From: Acetobacter ascendens
GTDB lineage: Bacteria; Pseudomonadota; Alphaproteobacteria; Acetobacterales; Acetobacteraceae
Assembly (NCBI RefSeq): GCF_001766235.1
Contig: NZ_CP015164.1
Span: 2,011,001-2,075,000 of the forward strand
Length of the DNA: 64,000 nucleotides
Direction of reading: 5' to 3'
The notes below the pieces were generated by a model. It worked only from the letters and a program-made list of their open reading frames with translations, did not search any database and had not been told where the DNA came from. Shown here one piece after another: positions 26,609 to 36,705 of this stretch. Every line of letters starts with the position of its first letter. Position 1 is the first letter of the stretch. The position numbers were made by a program, and so were the translations under genes.

Positions 26609-27118
26609 TTACTTTACTGTTGCAGCCGCGCCATTGTTGCCGCGATGACACGCCGCCAAAGACCGCTCCAGCACATGGGCACGGTTGGCCATAAAATCTG
26701 GCATAGAAAGCGGATGCTGGCGCCATTCATGCACTTCTGCCGCTGTATAGGGCTTAAAGCCCGGCGGCGTGCTTTTGCCGCCCAGATCAATCAGCACAAA
26801 GTTCATGACATCTGCCAACTGCTGATCATCCCGAATGAGGGACATGGAAACACCGGGCACCTGCACCAGGTATTTCCGCCCTTCATCCGTGCAGGCAAAG
26901 CTGCCTACGCTATCACGCAGCATAGGCACAAAGGTTGGGCCGGATACGCCTGCAATACCGTGGCACCCCCCGCAGTGCGAAAGATAGGCAACCTGCGTGG
27001 GGTTTAAACTTGTGGCCCCCGGCACGGCATCTGCCGCGTGTGCCACCCCGCCTGCCCCAACCAGTGTTGCACACGCTGCAACAGCAGGTATGGCAAGGCG
27101 GTAAACAGCACGCAACAT
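26609..27118 (-). CDS. Monoheme cytochrome c of the amine dehydrogenase cluster
   Basis: A 169-residue secreted protein: signal peptide (IPAVAACATLVGAGGVAHA), then one heme site SHCGGCHG (Cys49, Cys52, His53). It starts two bases after the light-chain stop. No amicyanin-like copper protein is seen in this window, so this cytochrome is the likely electron acceptor of the quinone enzyme. The same arrangement, a small cytochrome next to the light chain, is known from aromatic amine dehydrogenase clusters. Confidence 0.75.
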   Translation of the reverse strand: MLRAVYRLAIPAVAACATLVGAGGVAHAADAVPGATSLNPTQVAYLSHCGGCHGIAGVSGPTFVPMLRDSVGSFACTDEGRKYLVQVPGVSMSLIRDDQQLADVMNFVLIDLGGKSTPPGFKPYTAAEVHEWRQHPLSMPDFMANRAHVLERSLAACHRGNNGAAATVK

Positions 27119-27120
27119 AA

Positions 27121-27708
27121 TCAGGAAGCTTTCCCGATCACCGCGGCTGTGGAGCAGTTGTACATTTCAGATGTGCCCGTGCCAAAGCACCAGATAATGT
27201 CGTTATTGGCCATGGGGCGGTAGGACGGCTGATCTCCATCCGTGTTCAGGCAGGTAACTTCGTTACAGGAATCCTGACCACAGCAATCACGATACGCAAT
27301 CATGTAGGAGTTGCCATCCTGCGGGTTGTAGCAGCTACCAATCCAAGATGTGGGAGAAGGCGCCGTACCCGGCGGGCAGCTATGTACGCCACCACCACAG
27401 GTAGAGCACAAATTGCCGTCAATAGCGCAATAACGCCAGTAATCGCACGCATTGGCATCTTTAGCCTGCGCCTTGGAGCCAAATGGCGTTGTGGCCTTGG
27501 CCACAGCCATGGCTGCGGAGGAAGAAGCCGCATTGGCGCGGCTTACCGGCAACAGCGGAAACAGCGGCACGGCAGCGGCCACGCCGCCCAGCTTTGCCAC
27601 CACGCCACGGCGGGAGGTTTTGCCCGCAAAACGGCGGAGCAGAGATTCGGTCAGCCGGTCAAACAGGGTGCCCTGTTCTGCGGAGTTCTTGTTTTCAGAC
27701 GGCAGCAT
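27121..27708 (-). CDS. mauA: Quinoprotein amine dehydrogenase light chain (TTQ subunit)
   Basis: A 195-residue protein with a twin-arginine signal (TSRRGVVAKLGG, Arg33-34) and the Cys-rich light-chain fold (CDYWRYCAIDGNLCSTCGG). The two Trp that become tryptophan tryptophylquinone are Trp122 (SPTSWIGSC) and Trp173 (NNDIIWCFG), 51 residues apart as in Paracoccus; the catalytic Asp is Asp141 and the maturation Asp is Asp97. The subunit deaminates primary amines to aldehydes in the periplasm. Methylamine versus aromatic amine specificity cannot be decided. No MauG-type maturase gene is in the window. Confidence 0.88.
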   Translation of the reverse strand: MLPSENKNSAEQGTLFDRLTESLLRRFAGKTSRRGVVAKLGGVAAAVPLFPLLPVSRANAASSSAAMAVAKATTPFGSKAQAKDANACDYWRYCAIDGNLCSTCGGGVHSCPPGTAPSPTSWIGSCYNPQDGNSYMIAYRDCCGQDSCNEVTCLNTDGDQPSYRPMANNDIIWCFGTGTSEMYNCSTAAVIGKAS

Positions 27709-28300
27709 GAGACATTGCTCCTGTATCGGTCAGACCCTGCGGGGGTGTGGCGGTAACGTTGCCAAGCAGCCCTTCGATCTGACGCCGGGTATTCACGAGG
27801 TCTTTGGCCAGAATGGTGCCGCGTTCATCAAGCAGCACCATGACTGGCATACGGTTAATTTGCAGCACAAGGGCCAGCTCCACGCCGGTTATCAGGGGAA
27901 TACCCTGCATTTCCGGGCGGGCAGCCACCATGCTTTTCAGTTCAGGTTCGGGGCCATCGCCCACAAAAATAAGGTCCAGCCCACGCTCGGCAGCCACCTG
28001 CCGTGCAATGGGGATAACGCGCTTACACACCGGGCATTCCGCCGCCACAAACAGCAAAAGCTGCTTGGCACCTGCGGGCAGGGTATCCCCCACCACAAAA
28101 GGCTGGCCCTGTAGCGTATGCAAAACCAGACGCGGCACAATCTGCCCCACATCCAGCCCCGGCTTGGCTTCCTGATTTCCTAGTGGTGCAAGGCGTTCGT
28201 GCAGCACACCAATCTGGCGGGCCAAGGCCACCAGCATAACGGCAAGCCCAAGGGCCAGAACCGTTAGCAGCCCCTGTCAGATGTACAGAAACAGCATCAT
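27695..28300 (-). pseudogene. mauD: MauD thioredoxin-like maturation protein with a stop at codon 8
   Basis: The proper start is the ATG at 28300, overlapping the mauE stop (ATGA). Codon 8 (28279-28277) is TGA; after it the frame continues as the expected membrane anchor (LLTVLALGLAVMLVALARQ) and then a complete thioredoxin domain with AAECPVCKRVIPIAR. Reinitiation at an ATG at 28237 would lose most of the anchor. MauD is needed for correct disulfides in the light chain. Its 3' end overlaps the mauA start by 14 bases. Confidence 0.75.
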
Positions 28301-28839
28301 GCTTCCTGCCCTCCGCCAGATCCGGGCACGCGTTCTGGCGGCAGGGCCACCAGTGCCAGCCACACCAGATACAGCGCCACACCCGCCATAACGCCCTGCC
28401 CCCATACAAAGGCAGAAACGCCAGATGCAAAGCATGGGGCCAGTGCCAGCGGCACGCACAGCACGGTGCGGGCGACCAGCTTCCATGAAAGGGTTTCAGA
28501 CACCAAACCGGGTGTGCACCCGCAAGACAGGCTGGTGCGCCCACGGGCTACGTTAATGCCCATGGCAAGCGCAAACACCACCAGCATGGCCGCAGCAGCC
28601 AAACCGCCAAACCCGGCGGCAAAGCCGGAAAACAGCGCCAGACCAGCCAGAACCTCTGCCCCGGCCAAGCCCCATGCCACACCTTCGTATGACCATGAAG
28701 GCAAAAGCCGGTAAGAGGCCAGCGTGCCTAAAAACGCATCATGCCCACGCAGTTTGGAAACACCAGCCACCAAAAACATGGTGCCAATGCCACCTGCGCA
28801 CAGGGCTGCCAGCGGGGCTGTTTCAGCCAGCAGGCTCAT
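28297..28839 (-). CDS. mauE: MauE membrane protein
   Basis: A 180-residue integral membrane protein with four to five helices (AALCAGGIGTMFLVAGVSKL; GLAGAEVLAGLALFSGF; GLAAAAMLVVFALAMGINV; VMAGVALYLVWLALVAL) and the conserved CGCTPG segment between them. MauE proteins supply reducing power or help export for light-chain maturation together with MauD. It overlaps the heavy-chain stop and the mauD start by four bases each, so the operon is tightly coupled. Confidence 0.8.
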   Translation of the reverse strand: MSLLAETAPLAALCAGGIGTMFLVAGVSKLRGHDAFLGTLASYRLLPSWSYEGVAWGLAGAEVLAGLALFSGFAAGFGGLAAAAMLVVFALAMGINVARGRTSLSCGCTPGLVSETLSWKLVARTVLCVPLALAPCFASGVSAFVWGQGVMAGVALYLVWLALVALPPERVPGSGGGQEA

Positions 28840-30040
28840 CCTTCACCCGGCGCAACCGTAAAGATAAGGGATGTGCCAAGGGCTTTCATGGTGCGCAGGG
28901 GCTTGCCCGTTAGCGCATCGGAAACAAAGAAATCACCGTTATCTTCATTGACGGTGAACATCAGCGGATGTTCATCCTGCGTTACACCCACAAGGTTGCT
29001 GGCCACTTTAAGCGGATAGCGGCGGATACGCTTGTGGGTTTGCGTATCATACACCCACACTTCCGTGCCGTTATCTTTATGTGTCCAGAACGTGCCTTTG
29101 TGCATCAGCACGTACATCTGATGGGATGCCTTGTGCAGGGCTGCAATCTGCCAGCCACCGGGCCGCCATGTCACTTCAAACGGCTTGGAGGAATCGGGCG
29201 CGGCTTTCAGCCCCGCACCTTCCTGCAAGGACCACGGTTTTTCCACCGTGCTGTTTCCCCCATTTTTGTGGGGTAAACCATGCCGCTGTAGCTGATAAAG
29301 TAAGCCGTGCCATCTGCCGCAACAGTGGGGCTTTGTTCAAAAATGCCGTCCTTATCGGGTTCAAAGAACGGTGCGGTGTGCGTCATGCCCACTTTGCCGT
29401 CTGCCCCAAGGTTAACATTGGCCAGCGTGCCATCTGCACATAGGGAGGAGAAGCCGGAATTGCCCCACGGATACACCAGTGCGCAACCGGGAATTTCTAC
29501 CGTCTGCGTGACCTTATGGGCGGCGTTGTCCACCACTTCCACTGCGTTGCTGGGGCTCATCTGATACACGTAGGAACGTGAACCATCGGCATTCAGCGCG
29601 AAGTCATTCTTTTTAGGAGTGACCAGCGCACGGGCGGGCAGTTTTTCATCGGATGTGAGCTTGAGCGTGCTGGCATCATATTCGGCCAGCAGATCGTTCC
29701 GTGCGCCACGGTTGCCACGCTCCCATGTGGTTTCTGCCACATAAATGCGCTTGGCATCGGGCGTAAGCGCCATGTTGGCGTTATAAGCGGCCTGCACCAT
29801 GCCCAGGAGTTTGCCTTTATCGGCATCCACTACGTAAACGCGGCCATCCTTATTGTGGGTGTAAACCGCATCTTCCACCAAAATGGTGTGGGGGGAATAA
29901 GCTGGCAGGGTAATAACGTCACTCTGCTCGGTCTGTAATACGGGTTCCGCTGCCTGAGCGGCGGTTCCTCCCATGGTCAGAATGGCTGCACTGCCCAGAA
30001 GAGCGCGCAGCAGGGAGGGACGGACTTTTTGAAGAGACAT
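28836..30040 (-). pseudogene. mauB: Amine dehydrogenase heavy chain, frameshifted
   Basis: The N-terminal part (start 30040, signal peptide ending TAAQA) is the seven-blade propeller of the heavy chain (YVVDADKGKLLGMVQ, ETTWERGNRGARNDLLAEYD). Around 29275-29278 the frame changes: after SYSGMVYP the reading would continue as NGGNSTVEKPWSLQE only if one C were added to a run of four C. The second part then runs to 28836 (WRPGGWQ, NLVGVTQDEHPLMFTV). With the base restored it would be 401 residues, the normal family size. Real mutation or sequence error cannot be told here. Confidence 0.78.
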
Positions 30041-30192
30041 GCGAACTGTTTCTCTCGATACCGGAATGTTTCGGTATCATAGCGTTTCTCATTTCGTCTG
30101 CAAGACAAAACATACGCTTTAAAGCGCCACTGTTGTTTTGTTACAACGGCTCTATTTTATTAAATATCAACCCATTACAATTCATCGCGTGT

Positions 30193-31104
30193 TTATGAAC
30201 TGCTCTTCGGTCCTCTATATAAAACAGACTCCGAGGCACATAGGCGTTGCCGTAACCAGCGCGCAGCCGCGCCCTGCGGGCGTTTGTGATGCCACACTAC
30301 AGCCAGTGGCACGGGCCTATCTCCGGCATCAAACGCCAAGGGGGGCGTAACAATATCTGGCGCTGCGGGAGAGGCCGCCAGAATATGATCTGAAATAAAT
30401 GACCAGCCGATATTGTGCTTCACCAGCTCCAGAATCACCCAGTGGCTTTCCACCCACCAGACCTCGCCCGCTACGCGCAGATGTTGGCGTTCGCGCTCCT
30501 GCCCACGGGCCGCCACCATGATCTGCCGATACCGTTTAAGATCTTCCCACGCTATAGGGCCGCATGATGCCAGCGGGTGGTTGCGGCCACATACCAGTTT
30601 AAGCGGCACCCGCCCGATGGTGCGGAATGCCAGATCTGGCGGCATACGTGTTTGCTGCCACATCACCCCCAGATGCGCGGCCCCTTCCTGCACAAGCTGG
30701 CCGACATCCTCCATTAGCGGAAAAAGAATTTCCATTTCCACATAAGGGAAGTGCTCAGCAAATTCGGCAAAAACCGGGCCAAGAGCGTATTCTGGATACA
30801 GCTCATCTATAGCCACAACCAGCCGGTTTTCGACCTGATTTTCTAAAGATCGGGCTACGCCTATCAGATGTTCGCGCCGGTCTAGCACCACGCGGGCCTC
30901 ACGCAGCAGGCGTTCACCTTCTGGTGTCAATACAGGCGTGCGCCCGGTGCGTAGGAACAATTCCAGCCCCAGATCCACTTCCAGATTGGCCACATGCGTG
31001 CTGATAGCAGATTGCGCGCGCCCTAAACGGCGGGCTGCTGCGGAAAATGAGCCAGCATCTGCCGTGGCAACAAAGGCTTCAAGCTGTTCGAGCGAGACAT
31101 TCAT
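30193..31104 (-). CDS. LysR-family regulator, likely of the PACE pump
   Basis: A 303-residue regulator with the winged helix at the start (LEQLEAFVATADAGSFSAAARRLGRAQSAISTHVANLE) and a two-lobed effector domain. It is divergent from a PACE transporter with only 62 bases between them, the same pairing as AceR with AceI. It also lies upstream of the amine dehydrogenase operon but reads the same way, so control of that operon is possible as well. A LysR box in the 62-base gap was not pinned down. Confidence 0.85.
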   Translation of the reverse strand: MNVSLEQLEAFVATADAGSFSAAARRLGRAQSAISTHVANLEVDLGLELFLRTGRTPVLTPEGERLLREARVVLDRREHLIGVARSLENQVENRLVVAIDELYPEYALGPVFAEFAEHFPYVEMEILFPLMEDVGQLVQEGAAHLGVMWQQTRMPPDLAFRTIGRVPLKLVCGRNHPLASCGPIAWEDLKRYRQIMVAARGQERERQHLRVAGEVWWVESHWVILELVKHNIGWSFISDHILAASPAAPDIVTPPLAFDAGDRPVPLAVVWHHKRPQGAAARWLRQRLCASESVLYRGPKSSS

Positions 31105-31166
31105 CCATCTATTTTCCTGATGGTTCTTATCTTTCCTTTAGTCGGGATGACGATAGATTGCGCCGC

Positions 31167-31703
31167 ATGTCAACGCAAACATTCAGTTCCCTTCAGGCCG
31201 CCTCGGCCTCCTCTGCCATGGCAGATCATCATGCCGCACAAAATGCTCCGGCTGTGGGCACGCGCGGCACGTCAGACCGTGTGCGCCACGTGTTGCTGTT
31301 TGAGCTTATCGCGCTGGCCATTGTTATCCCCACGGGCAGCACGCTGTTTGGGCTGCACGAATCCTCCATGGGGATGATTGGCATTGGCAGCGCCATAACA
31401 GCCACAATATGGAACTACCTCTATAACGTGGTGTTTGACCGCGTAATGGCGCGGCTTTATGCCACCACCCACAAAACGGTGGGCGTGCGCATTGTGCATA
31501 CACTGCTGTTTGAAGCCGGGTTACAGGTTGTGCTGCTGCCTGCCATTGCATGGTACCTGCACGAAAGCGTGCTGAAGGCGTTTTCGCTCAGCATGTCCAT
31601 TGCCGTGTTTTATCTGGTGTACGCTTTTGTGTTCAACATGGCGTATGACCGGATCTTCCCCGTTCCGGCAGATCACCCGGCAACGGGCAAGGCCAACGGG
31701 TAA
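31167..31703 (+). CDS. PACE-family efflux transporter
   Basis: A 178-residue membrane protein starting at 31167. After a polar N-terminus of about 35 residues come four membrane helices in two similar pairs: FELIALAIVIPTGSTLFGL, IGIGSAITATIWNYLYNVVFDRVMA, then FEAGLQVVLLPAIAWYL and AVFYLVYAFVFNMAYDRIFP. The repeated NxxYnxxFDR / NMAYDRIF motifs are the hallmark of the bacterial transmembrane pair domain, found in chlorhexidine and biocide exporters. Divergent from its probable LysR regulator. Confidence 0.85.
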   Translation: MSTQTFSSLQAASASSAMADHHAAQNAPAVGTRGTSDRVRHVLLFELIALAIVIPTGSTLFGLHESSMGMIGIGSAITATIWNYLYNVVFDRVMARLYATTHKTVGVRIVHTLLFEAGLQVVLLPAIAWYLHESVLKAFSLSMSIAVFYLVYAFVFNMAYDRIFPVPADHPATGKANG

Positions 31704-31710
31704 GCTGGCC

Positions 31711-31748
31711 AAAAATACCCCCCTATCCTGCGTGGCAGAGATAGGGGG
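31711..31748 (-). terminator. Terminator between PACE gene and split glycosyltransferase
   Basis: CCCCCTATC pairs with GATAGGGGG; on the minus strand the stem is followed by TATTTTT, so it mainly stops transcripts from the glycosyltransferase side. Confidence 0.7.
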
Positions 31749-32480
31749 CAAGAATGACACAGAATTGCTGATATTTTTACGGCTGATGTGCTGCTGCCAG
31801 CCGATCTTTTCTGACATACACGAACCGATCATCCGGCATCTGCGTATAGTCTTTTTCTAGAACCTGTAAAAAACAGGGCATAAACTGTTCTGCCGGATAC
31901 GCACCCCAAACAACCCAGTGATCATAATAAATAACTGGGGGTTCATCCTTTGGCAGATCTACGCAAATATCGCGCGTATATCCATGCCACGGATGGGCTG
32001 CATAATCGGCCTCCCACGGCAGATAGGCGTGATATTTCTTCATGGAAAGGCGGTTGGCGTAAATATAAACATCGGGATTATACGGCAAAACAAGAATACG
32101 CTCATCCGGTGCTGCATATTTCCGAATAAGCGTTGCAAAGCCCACGGTAGGGTTTTCCCTAAAGCGGTGCCAGCCTGCCGCATGCCTTTGCGCCGCCGTT
32201 TGCCCAAATGGGGATGAAACAGCATGGCGCGCCCCAATAGCCGTTAACGCCACACAGGCAACAGCTACAAAAACCATCACTTTAGGCTTGGATGCCAACA
32301 CACGCACAAGCAGCAACGCCCCAAGGCCCAAAGCTGCCATCAGAAACGAGCCGTTCTGAAAGCCAACACTACCACGTGCCTGCAAGCTGAGTATTCCCAG
32401 CAGGACACATAGCGCCGTCACCCTATGCCGCCCGTATAATAGCAGCAACGCATCCTCCACAACCAACATGCAAACAGCTA

Positions 32481-33323
32481 GGGCCTGTTAGGGCTTGATC
32501 CAGTCTGCTGCGGCAGCGATGTGGATGACCGCGAGGAACGACGTTGCTGTTTTTTCATATCTGGTTGCGACAGCGCGCCACTCCTTGAGGCGAGCCCAGA
32601 GGTTCTCAACGAGATGCCGACACCGATAGGCCCATTTGGGGCAGGCGACCGGGCCATCGCGTCGTTTCGCGGGAATGGCTGGCCGTGCTCCCATGTCCCA
32701 TATTCGTTCACGCATGGCGTTCGACGCGTAGCCCTTGTCCGCTACTACCCACAGGGGAGTGGCGGGAAGGCTGTCGAGCATGGCTGGTGCCAGAGGCAGT
32801 TCATGAGCCTGTCCAGGGGCCAGCGCAAAACCGAAGGCTTTTCCATGTCCATCAGCGATCACGCAGACTTTTGTGCCATAGCCGCCGCGAGAGCGGCCAA
32901 GTGCTTCACGATGGTCTCGCTCTTCGAAAGAGGCCCCTTTTTTTGGGCTCCCGCCGCTTTGTGGTGAGCCCTGATGTTCGTGCCATCCAGAAAAGTCATT
33001 CCGAATGCCACTCCCTGTTGTTCCTGAACCAGTGCGAGCAGCCGCTCCCATACGCCGAGCTTCGCCCAGCGGATGAAAAGCTGCGCAGCCCGCCACCACG
33101 GACCCAGTTCAGCGGGGATACTCCGCCATTTCGCGCCATTCTCATGACGCCAGAAAATCGCTGCTATCGTCCGCCGCAGATCATGTGGCGGCGTCTTGCC
33201 CCTCGGGCGAACCTCCTCAATCAGAGGTTCCCAGATCGCCCATGTCTCGTCCGTAAAGGTGCCTGTTCTGTCTCCTTCTTCCATCCCTACAATATGGGAA
33301 GAAATTCAAGATCTAACAGGCCC
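32481..33323 (-). mobile_element. 843-bp IS5-family element, IS427-type
   Basis: Ends GGGCCTGTTAG and its complement, TA on both sides. Distinct from the 864-bp family. It splits the membrane glycosyltransferase gene. Single copy in the window. Confidence 0.88.
32488..33284 (-). CDS. IS427-type transposase made by -1 frameshifting
   Basis: Two overlapping frames on the minus strand. The first (from 33284, FTDETWAIWEPLIEE) carries the first Asp (FLDGTNIRAHHKAAG). The second carries VVADKGYASNAMRE and LVENLWARLKEWRAVATRYEK. They meet at seven A followed by four G (32938-32944 on the other strand), a classic slippage run, giving the conserved REALGRSRGGYGTK. Appears functional. Confidence 0.88.
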
Positions 33324-34201
33324 TAGTGTTTGAACAATACGATCTGGAGTCAAAGAAAACTGTAAACTGTGCCAGAACTGGTTTACGTCCATTGGAATAT
33401 AATGCGCATACCACTGCTGATTGGCGATAAAATGAAACGCAATCATGCCGCCAATATCACCATATACCAGCAGCCAGAGCAGCATGATGGCAACAGCAGC
33501 CATGCCCCCTAGCATCATACCCACAATGGGAGCCTGATATTGCCGAGGGGCAGAAAGAAACACGCACAAAACAGCCAGAGCCAGCGCGGCGGAACACAGG
33601 CCGAACGGATAAGCGGCAAAAGGCAGCAGGCCCAAGGCAAACCCGCCTATAAAAGCCTGCATACGCAAAACCGGCGCGCCACATGCAAGCGGCACAGCCA
33701 GCAAGGCCAGCGCAATAACAGCCAGCGCCCCGCCTATTGTCCAGTAATCATCCAGATTAAGGCCCTGCACCACCCATACGCTGCCCACTGTTCCCAACCA
33801 CAAGGCAGAAGCCAGATAACGCTGCCATTTCAACTGCAACAGTGGAGAGAAAAAGACCGCAGCCCCAGCCGCCGCCGCACATGCGGTAGAAACCAGGCGC
33901 ATTAACCAGACCTGAGACCACCCCACAAAATGGCCAACCACCCACGAAAGCGTAAAAACCAGAGGGCCGTGCGCATCTATATAGTCCTGGTAAAGTCTAT
34001 CCCCACGGTGCAGCGCAATGGCCCCTAAAAAATGGCCAGATTCATCACCAAAGGGCAGATACCCAAGGCCTTCCATGTTTCTGTAAATAAAAAAGAACGT
34101 GCAAAGCAGGAAGAGCACATATGATGTTCTTGTTATATTTTTATCCACACATCCTCGCATTTTAAATAAAGATTTTTTAAGATGCGCTTCTTATATTTTT
34201 A

Positions 34202-35065
34202 CGGCGTGTCGTCAGTTAAGCCCTGAGAGTGGCACGTGAGGGTTGTACTTTGTGTCTGCGTGTGCTGACTGTTTTCCCGTTTTTTTGGGGAGACAGACAG
34301 ATGCGGCGCTATAGTTTACGCGATGACCAGTGGGAGCGGATAAAGGATCTTCTTCCTGGTCGAGAAGGCTATGTCGGCGGCACTGCGGTGAACAACCGTC
34401 TGTTCGTGGAGGCGGTGTTGTATCGCTATCGCGCGGGTATTCCATGGCGCGACCTTCCTGCCCGTTTCGGTGACTGGAAAAACGTGCACCGGCGTCTGCG
34501 CCGCTGGTGTGAAAGCGGCGTCATCGAACGGATATTTCGTTATCTGGCCGCTGATTACGACAACGAATACATGATGATCGACAGCACAATTGTCCGAGCG
34601 CATCAGCATAGTGCCGGAGCTCTCAAAAAAGGGGCACGGATCAGGCCATCGGACGATCACGAGGCGGGCTAACTACAAAGATCCATGCCATCTGCGACGC
34701 TCTGGGCAATCCAGTGGAACTCGGCATCACACCGGGACAGGATGCCGATATCACCCAGGCAGAACCACTTCTGGAAAACATCGAACCGGATGCTTTCCTT
34801 GCTGACAAGGCGTATGACGCGGACAGGTTGATCGATCGGCTGATACAGCGCGGGATTACCCCGGTCATCCCGCCAAAACGCAACAGAACGACACGACGGA
34901 AAACCGATTTTTCTCTCTACCGCGAACGGAACCTTGTTGAGAGGTTCTTCAATAAACTCAAGCAGTTTCGCGCTATCGCAACCCGCTACGATAAACTGAA
35001 ATCGACCTTCCTCGCAGCCGTGCAGTTCGCCTCAATCATCATCCTGCTTAACTGACGACACGCCG
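34202..35065 (+). mobile_element. 864-bp IS5-family element (copy B2)
   Basis: Same ends and length as copy B1, TA duplication at 34200-34201 and 35066-35067. It lies between the split glycosyltransferase and bfd, breaking no gene but sitting about 210 bases upstream of bfd. Confidence 0.92.
34301..35055 (+). CDS. IS427-type transposase (copy B2)
   Basis: Two frames joined at the A-run; both protein parts are the same as in copy B1. Confidence 0.9.
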
Positions 35066-35182
35066 TAATATTAATGAAGTTTATTATTTTTTTGTGCATA
35101 TGCAAAAATTTGATACGAATATTGCAAAAATCACATACCATGCTCAGGCGCTGCATCCCCATATGCACATGCAGAACACAGA

Positions 35183-35228
35183 CAAATGAGAACCTCTTGC
35201 AAAAAACAATTGCGATTCATTCTTATTT
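35183..35228 (+). promoter_or_regulatory. Possible pair of Fur-like boxes upstream of bfd
   Basis: AATGAGAACCTCTTGCAA (from about 35185) and TTGCGATTCATTCTTATT (35210-35227) are inverted versions of each other and resemble alphaproteobacterial Fur sites. They lie 50-95 bases before the bfd start, where iron-repressed bfd genes usually carry a Fur site. Pattern match only. Confidence 0.4.
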
Positions 35229-35277
35229 GTGGTCAGGTCTTACACAGAATCGATCAACCACCACAAAGGTGCTGCGT

Positions 35278-35511
35278 ATGGTTGTCTGCTCTTGCAATCG
35301 TCTCACTCATAAAGACGTTGAAGCCGCAGTGGCGGATGGGGCCACCCGCCCGCGTGAAATTTATGCCGCACGCAACTGCAAGGCTCAGTGCGGGAACTGC
35401 GTAAAAGGCGTTGTCTGCCTGCTGCGTGAAGCCCGGCTGAAACACATGAAAAAAGCCGAAGTTCCGGCCCACATGGTGCCAGTTGCTGCTGATGTGGCGT
35501 TGTCTGCCTAA
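35278..35511 (+). CDS. bfd: Bacterioferritin-associated ferredoxin
   Basis: A 77-residue protein starting at 35278. The [2Fe-2S] ligands are Cys4 and Cys6 (CSC) and Cys38 and Cys41 (CGNC), the Bfd pattern. It gives electrons to bacterioferritin so that stored iron can be released. Fur-like sites precede it and dps lies 1.2 kb downstream, so iron handling is a shared theme here. The longer frame to 35074 is AT-rich and not coding. Confidence 0.88.
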   Translation: MVVCSCNRLTHKDVEAAVADGATRPREIYAARNCKAQCGNCVKGVVCLLREARLKHMKKAEVPAHMVPVAADVALSA

Positions 35512-35577
35512 GGCACACAGGACTACTGCTTTATATCGTGCTTGCGCCCCGGTTGGGGTTCTGGCACCACTTAGGGC

Positions 35578-36549
35578 ATGAAACACCGTATTCTGGTTAT
35601 GGGGGCTGGCGCATGGGGTACCGCGCTGGCCTTGCACGCAGCACGCACCGGGGCACAGGTTTATTTGTGGGCGCGCCATCCTGCCCGCCTGCCCTCTGGG
35701 GCTATGCCGCGCCTGCCAGATTTTCCGCTACCAGATTCCATAACCGTTTCCTCTGCGCCGCCACCGGCAGATGTGGCCTGCGCACTTATGGTTATTCCCA
35801 CCCAGCATATGGCCTCTGTACTGCCGCTGGTACCTGCGGGCGTACCCGCTGTGCTGTGCTGCAAAGGCATAGAACGCAGCACATTGGCTTTTCCGCTGGA
35901 TGTGTTGCACCGGCTGCGGCCAGATGTGCCGGGGGCTGTGCTTTCCGGCCCCAACTTTGCGCGCGAGGTTGCGGCAGACCTTCCGGCGGCATCTGTTGTG
36001 GCCTCGGCCAATGTGGATCTGGCACGCAAACTGGTGGATCTGCTCTCCACCCCGCGCCTGCGCCTGTATGCCAGCGCAGATGTAACCGGCGTGCAGCTTG
36101 GGGGGGCAGCCAAAAACGTTATTGCCGTGGCTGCGGGCATTACTATTGGCGCCGGGTTGGGAGAAAACGCCCGCGCGGCCCTTATTACCCGTGGGTTGGC
36201 AGAAATAACCCGCCTTGGCGTAGCCTTGGGGGCATACCCCGCCACACTGGCAGGCCTTGCCGGGTTAGGAGACCTGCTGCTGACCTGCACGGGTGAGGCA
36301 TCGCGCAATTATCAGATGGGGTTGGCCCTTGGCCGCGGGCACGCCACCCAAACCGCACTGGCCACCCTGCCCGGTGTGGCAGAAGGTGTCACCACAGCGG
36401 ATGCCCTGCTGGCCTTGGCCCGCCAGCATAAAGTGGATGTGCCCATTACCGCCTGCATTGCCGCGTTTTTAGAAGGTGTGCTCACACTCCCACAAGCGCA
36501 GGAACAACTTTTAACCCGCCCCCTGCGTACGGAACTTGATACCCCTTAA
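35578..36549 (+). CDS. gpsA: Glycerol-3-phosphate dehydrogenase [NAD(P)+]
   Basis: A 323-residue cytoplasmic enzyme making sn-glycerol 3-phosphate for phospholipids. The Rossmann loop is GAGAWGTALA at residues 9-18. The catalytic segment GGAAKNVIAVAAGI contains the family Lys, and GLAGLGDLLLTCTGEASRNYQMG is the GpsA signature. A normal length for the family. Single gene, 66 bases after bfd. Confidence 0.93.
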   Translation: MKHRILVMGAGAWGTALALHAARTGAQVYLWARHPARLPSGAMPRLPDFPLPDSITVSSAPPPADVACALMVIPTQHMASVLPLVPAGVPAVLCCKGIERSTLAFPLDVLHRLRPDVPGAVLSGPNFAREVAADLPAASVVASANVDLARKLVDLLSTPRLRLYASADVTGVQLGGAAKNVIAVAAGITIGAGLGENARAALITRGLAEITRLGVALGAYPATLAGLAGLGDLLLTCTGEASRNYQMGLALGRGHATQTALATLPGVAEGVTTADALLALARQHKVDVPITACIAAFLEGVLTLPQAQEQLLTRPLRTELDTP

Positions 36550-36705
36550 AAGCGTTGCACCCCTACATTCACATGGATGTGAGGATTGTGATCTTTCCAT
36601 GTCAGACCTTGCACCATGCTTTTATCGTACCACGTGTAAAAGCAGCACTTGGCAACTACCACTGTGGTGTTGCCAAAAAGTGAAAACAGGAGGTTCGTTC
36701 AGACC

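Larger units (their letters stand above)
31777..34160 (-). pseudogene. Membrane glycosyltransferase (GT-C, ArnT/PMT-like), split by an IS
   Basis: The N-terminal part (34160 to 33324) begins with a membrane helix (YVLFLLCTFFFIYRNM) and the luminal FGDESGHFLGAIALHRGDRLYQDYIDAHGPL, where the Asp-Glu pair and YxDYxdaHgP motif are typical of GT39-like enzymes. Several more helices follow. After the 843-bp IS the frame continues in register (TLAVCMLVVEDALLLLYG) to the C-terminal periplasmic part ending at 31777. Without the IS about 513 residues. Such enzymes use lipid-linked sugars to modify cell-surface glycans. The next gene upstream is an IS copy, so it has no operon partner. Confidence 0.75.
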
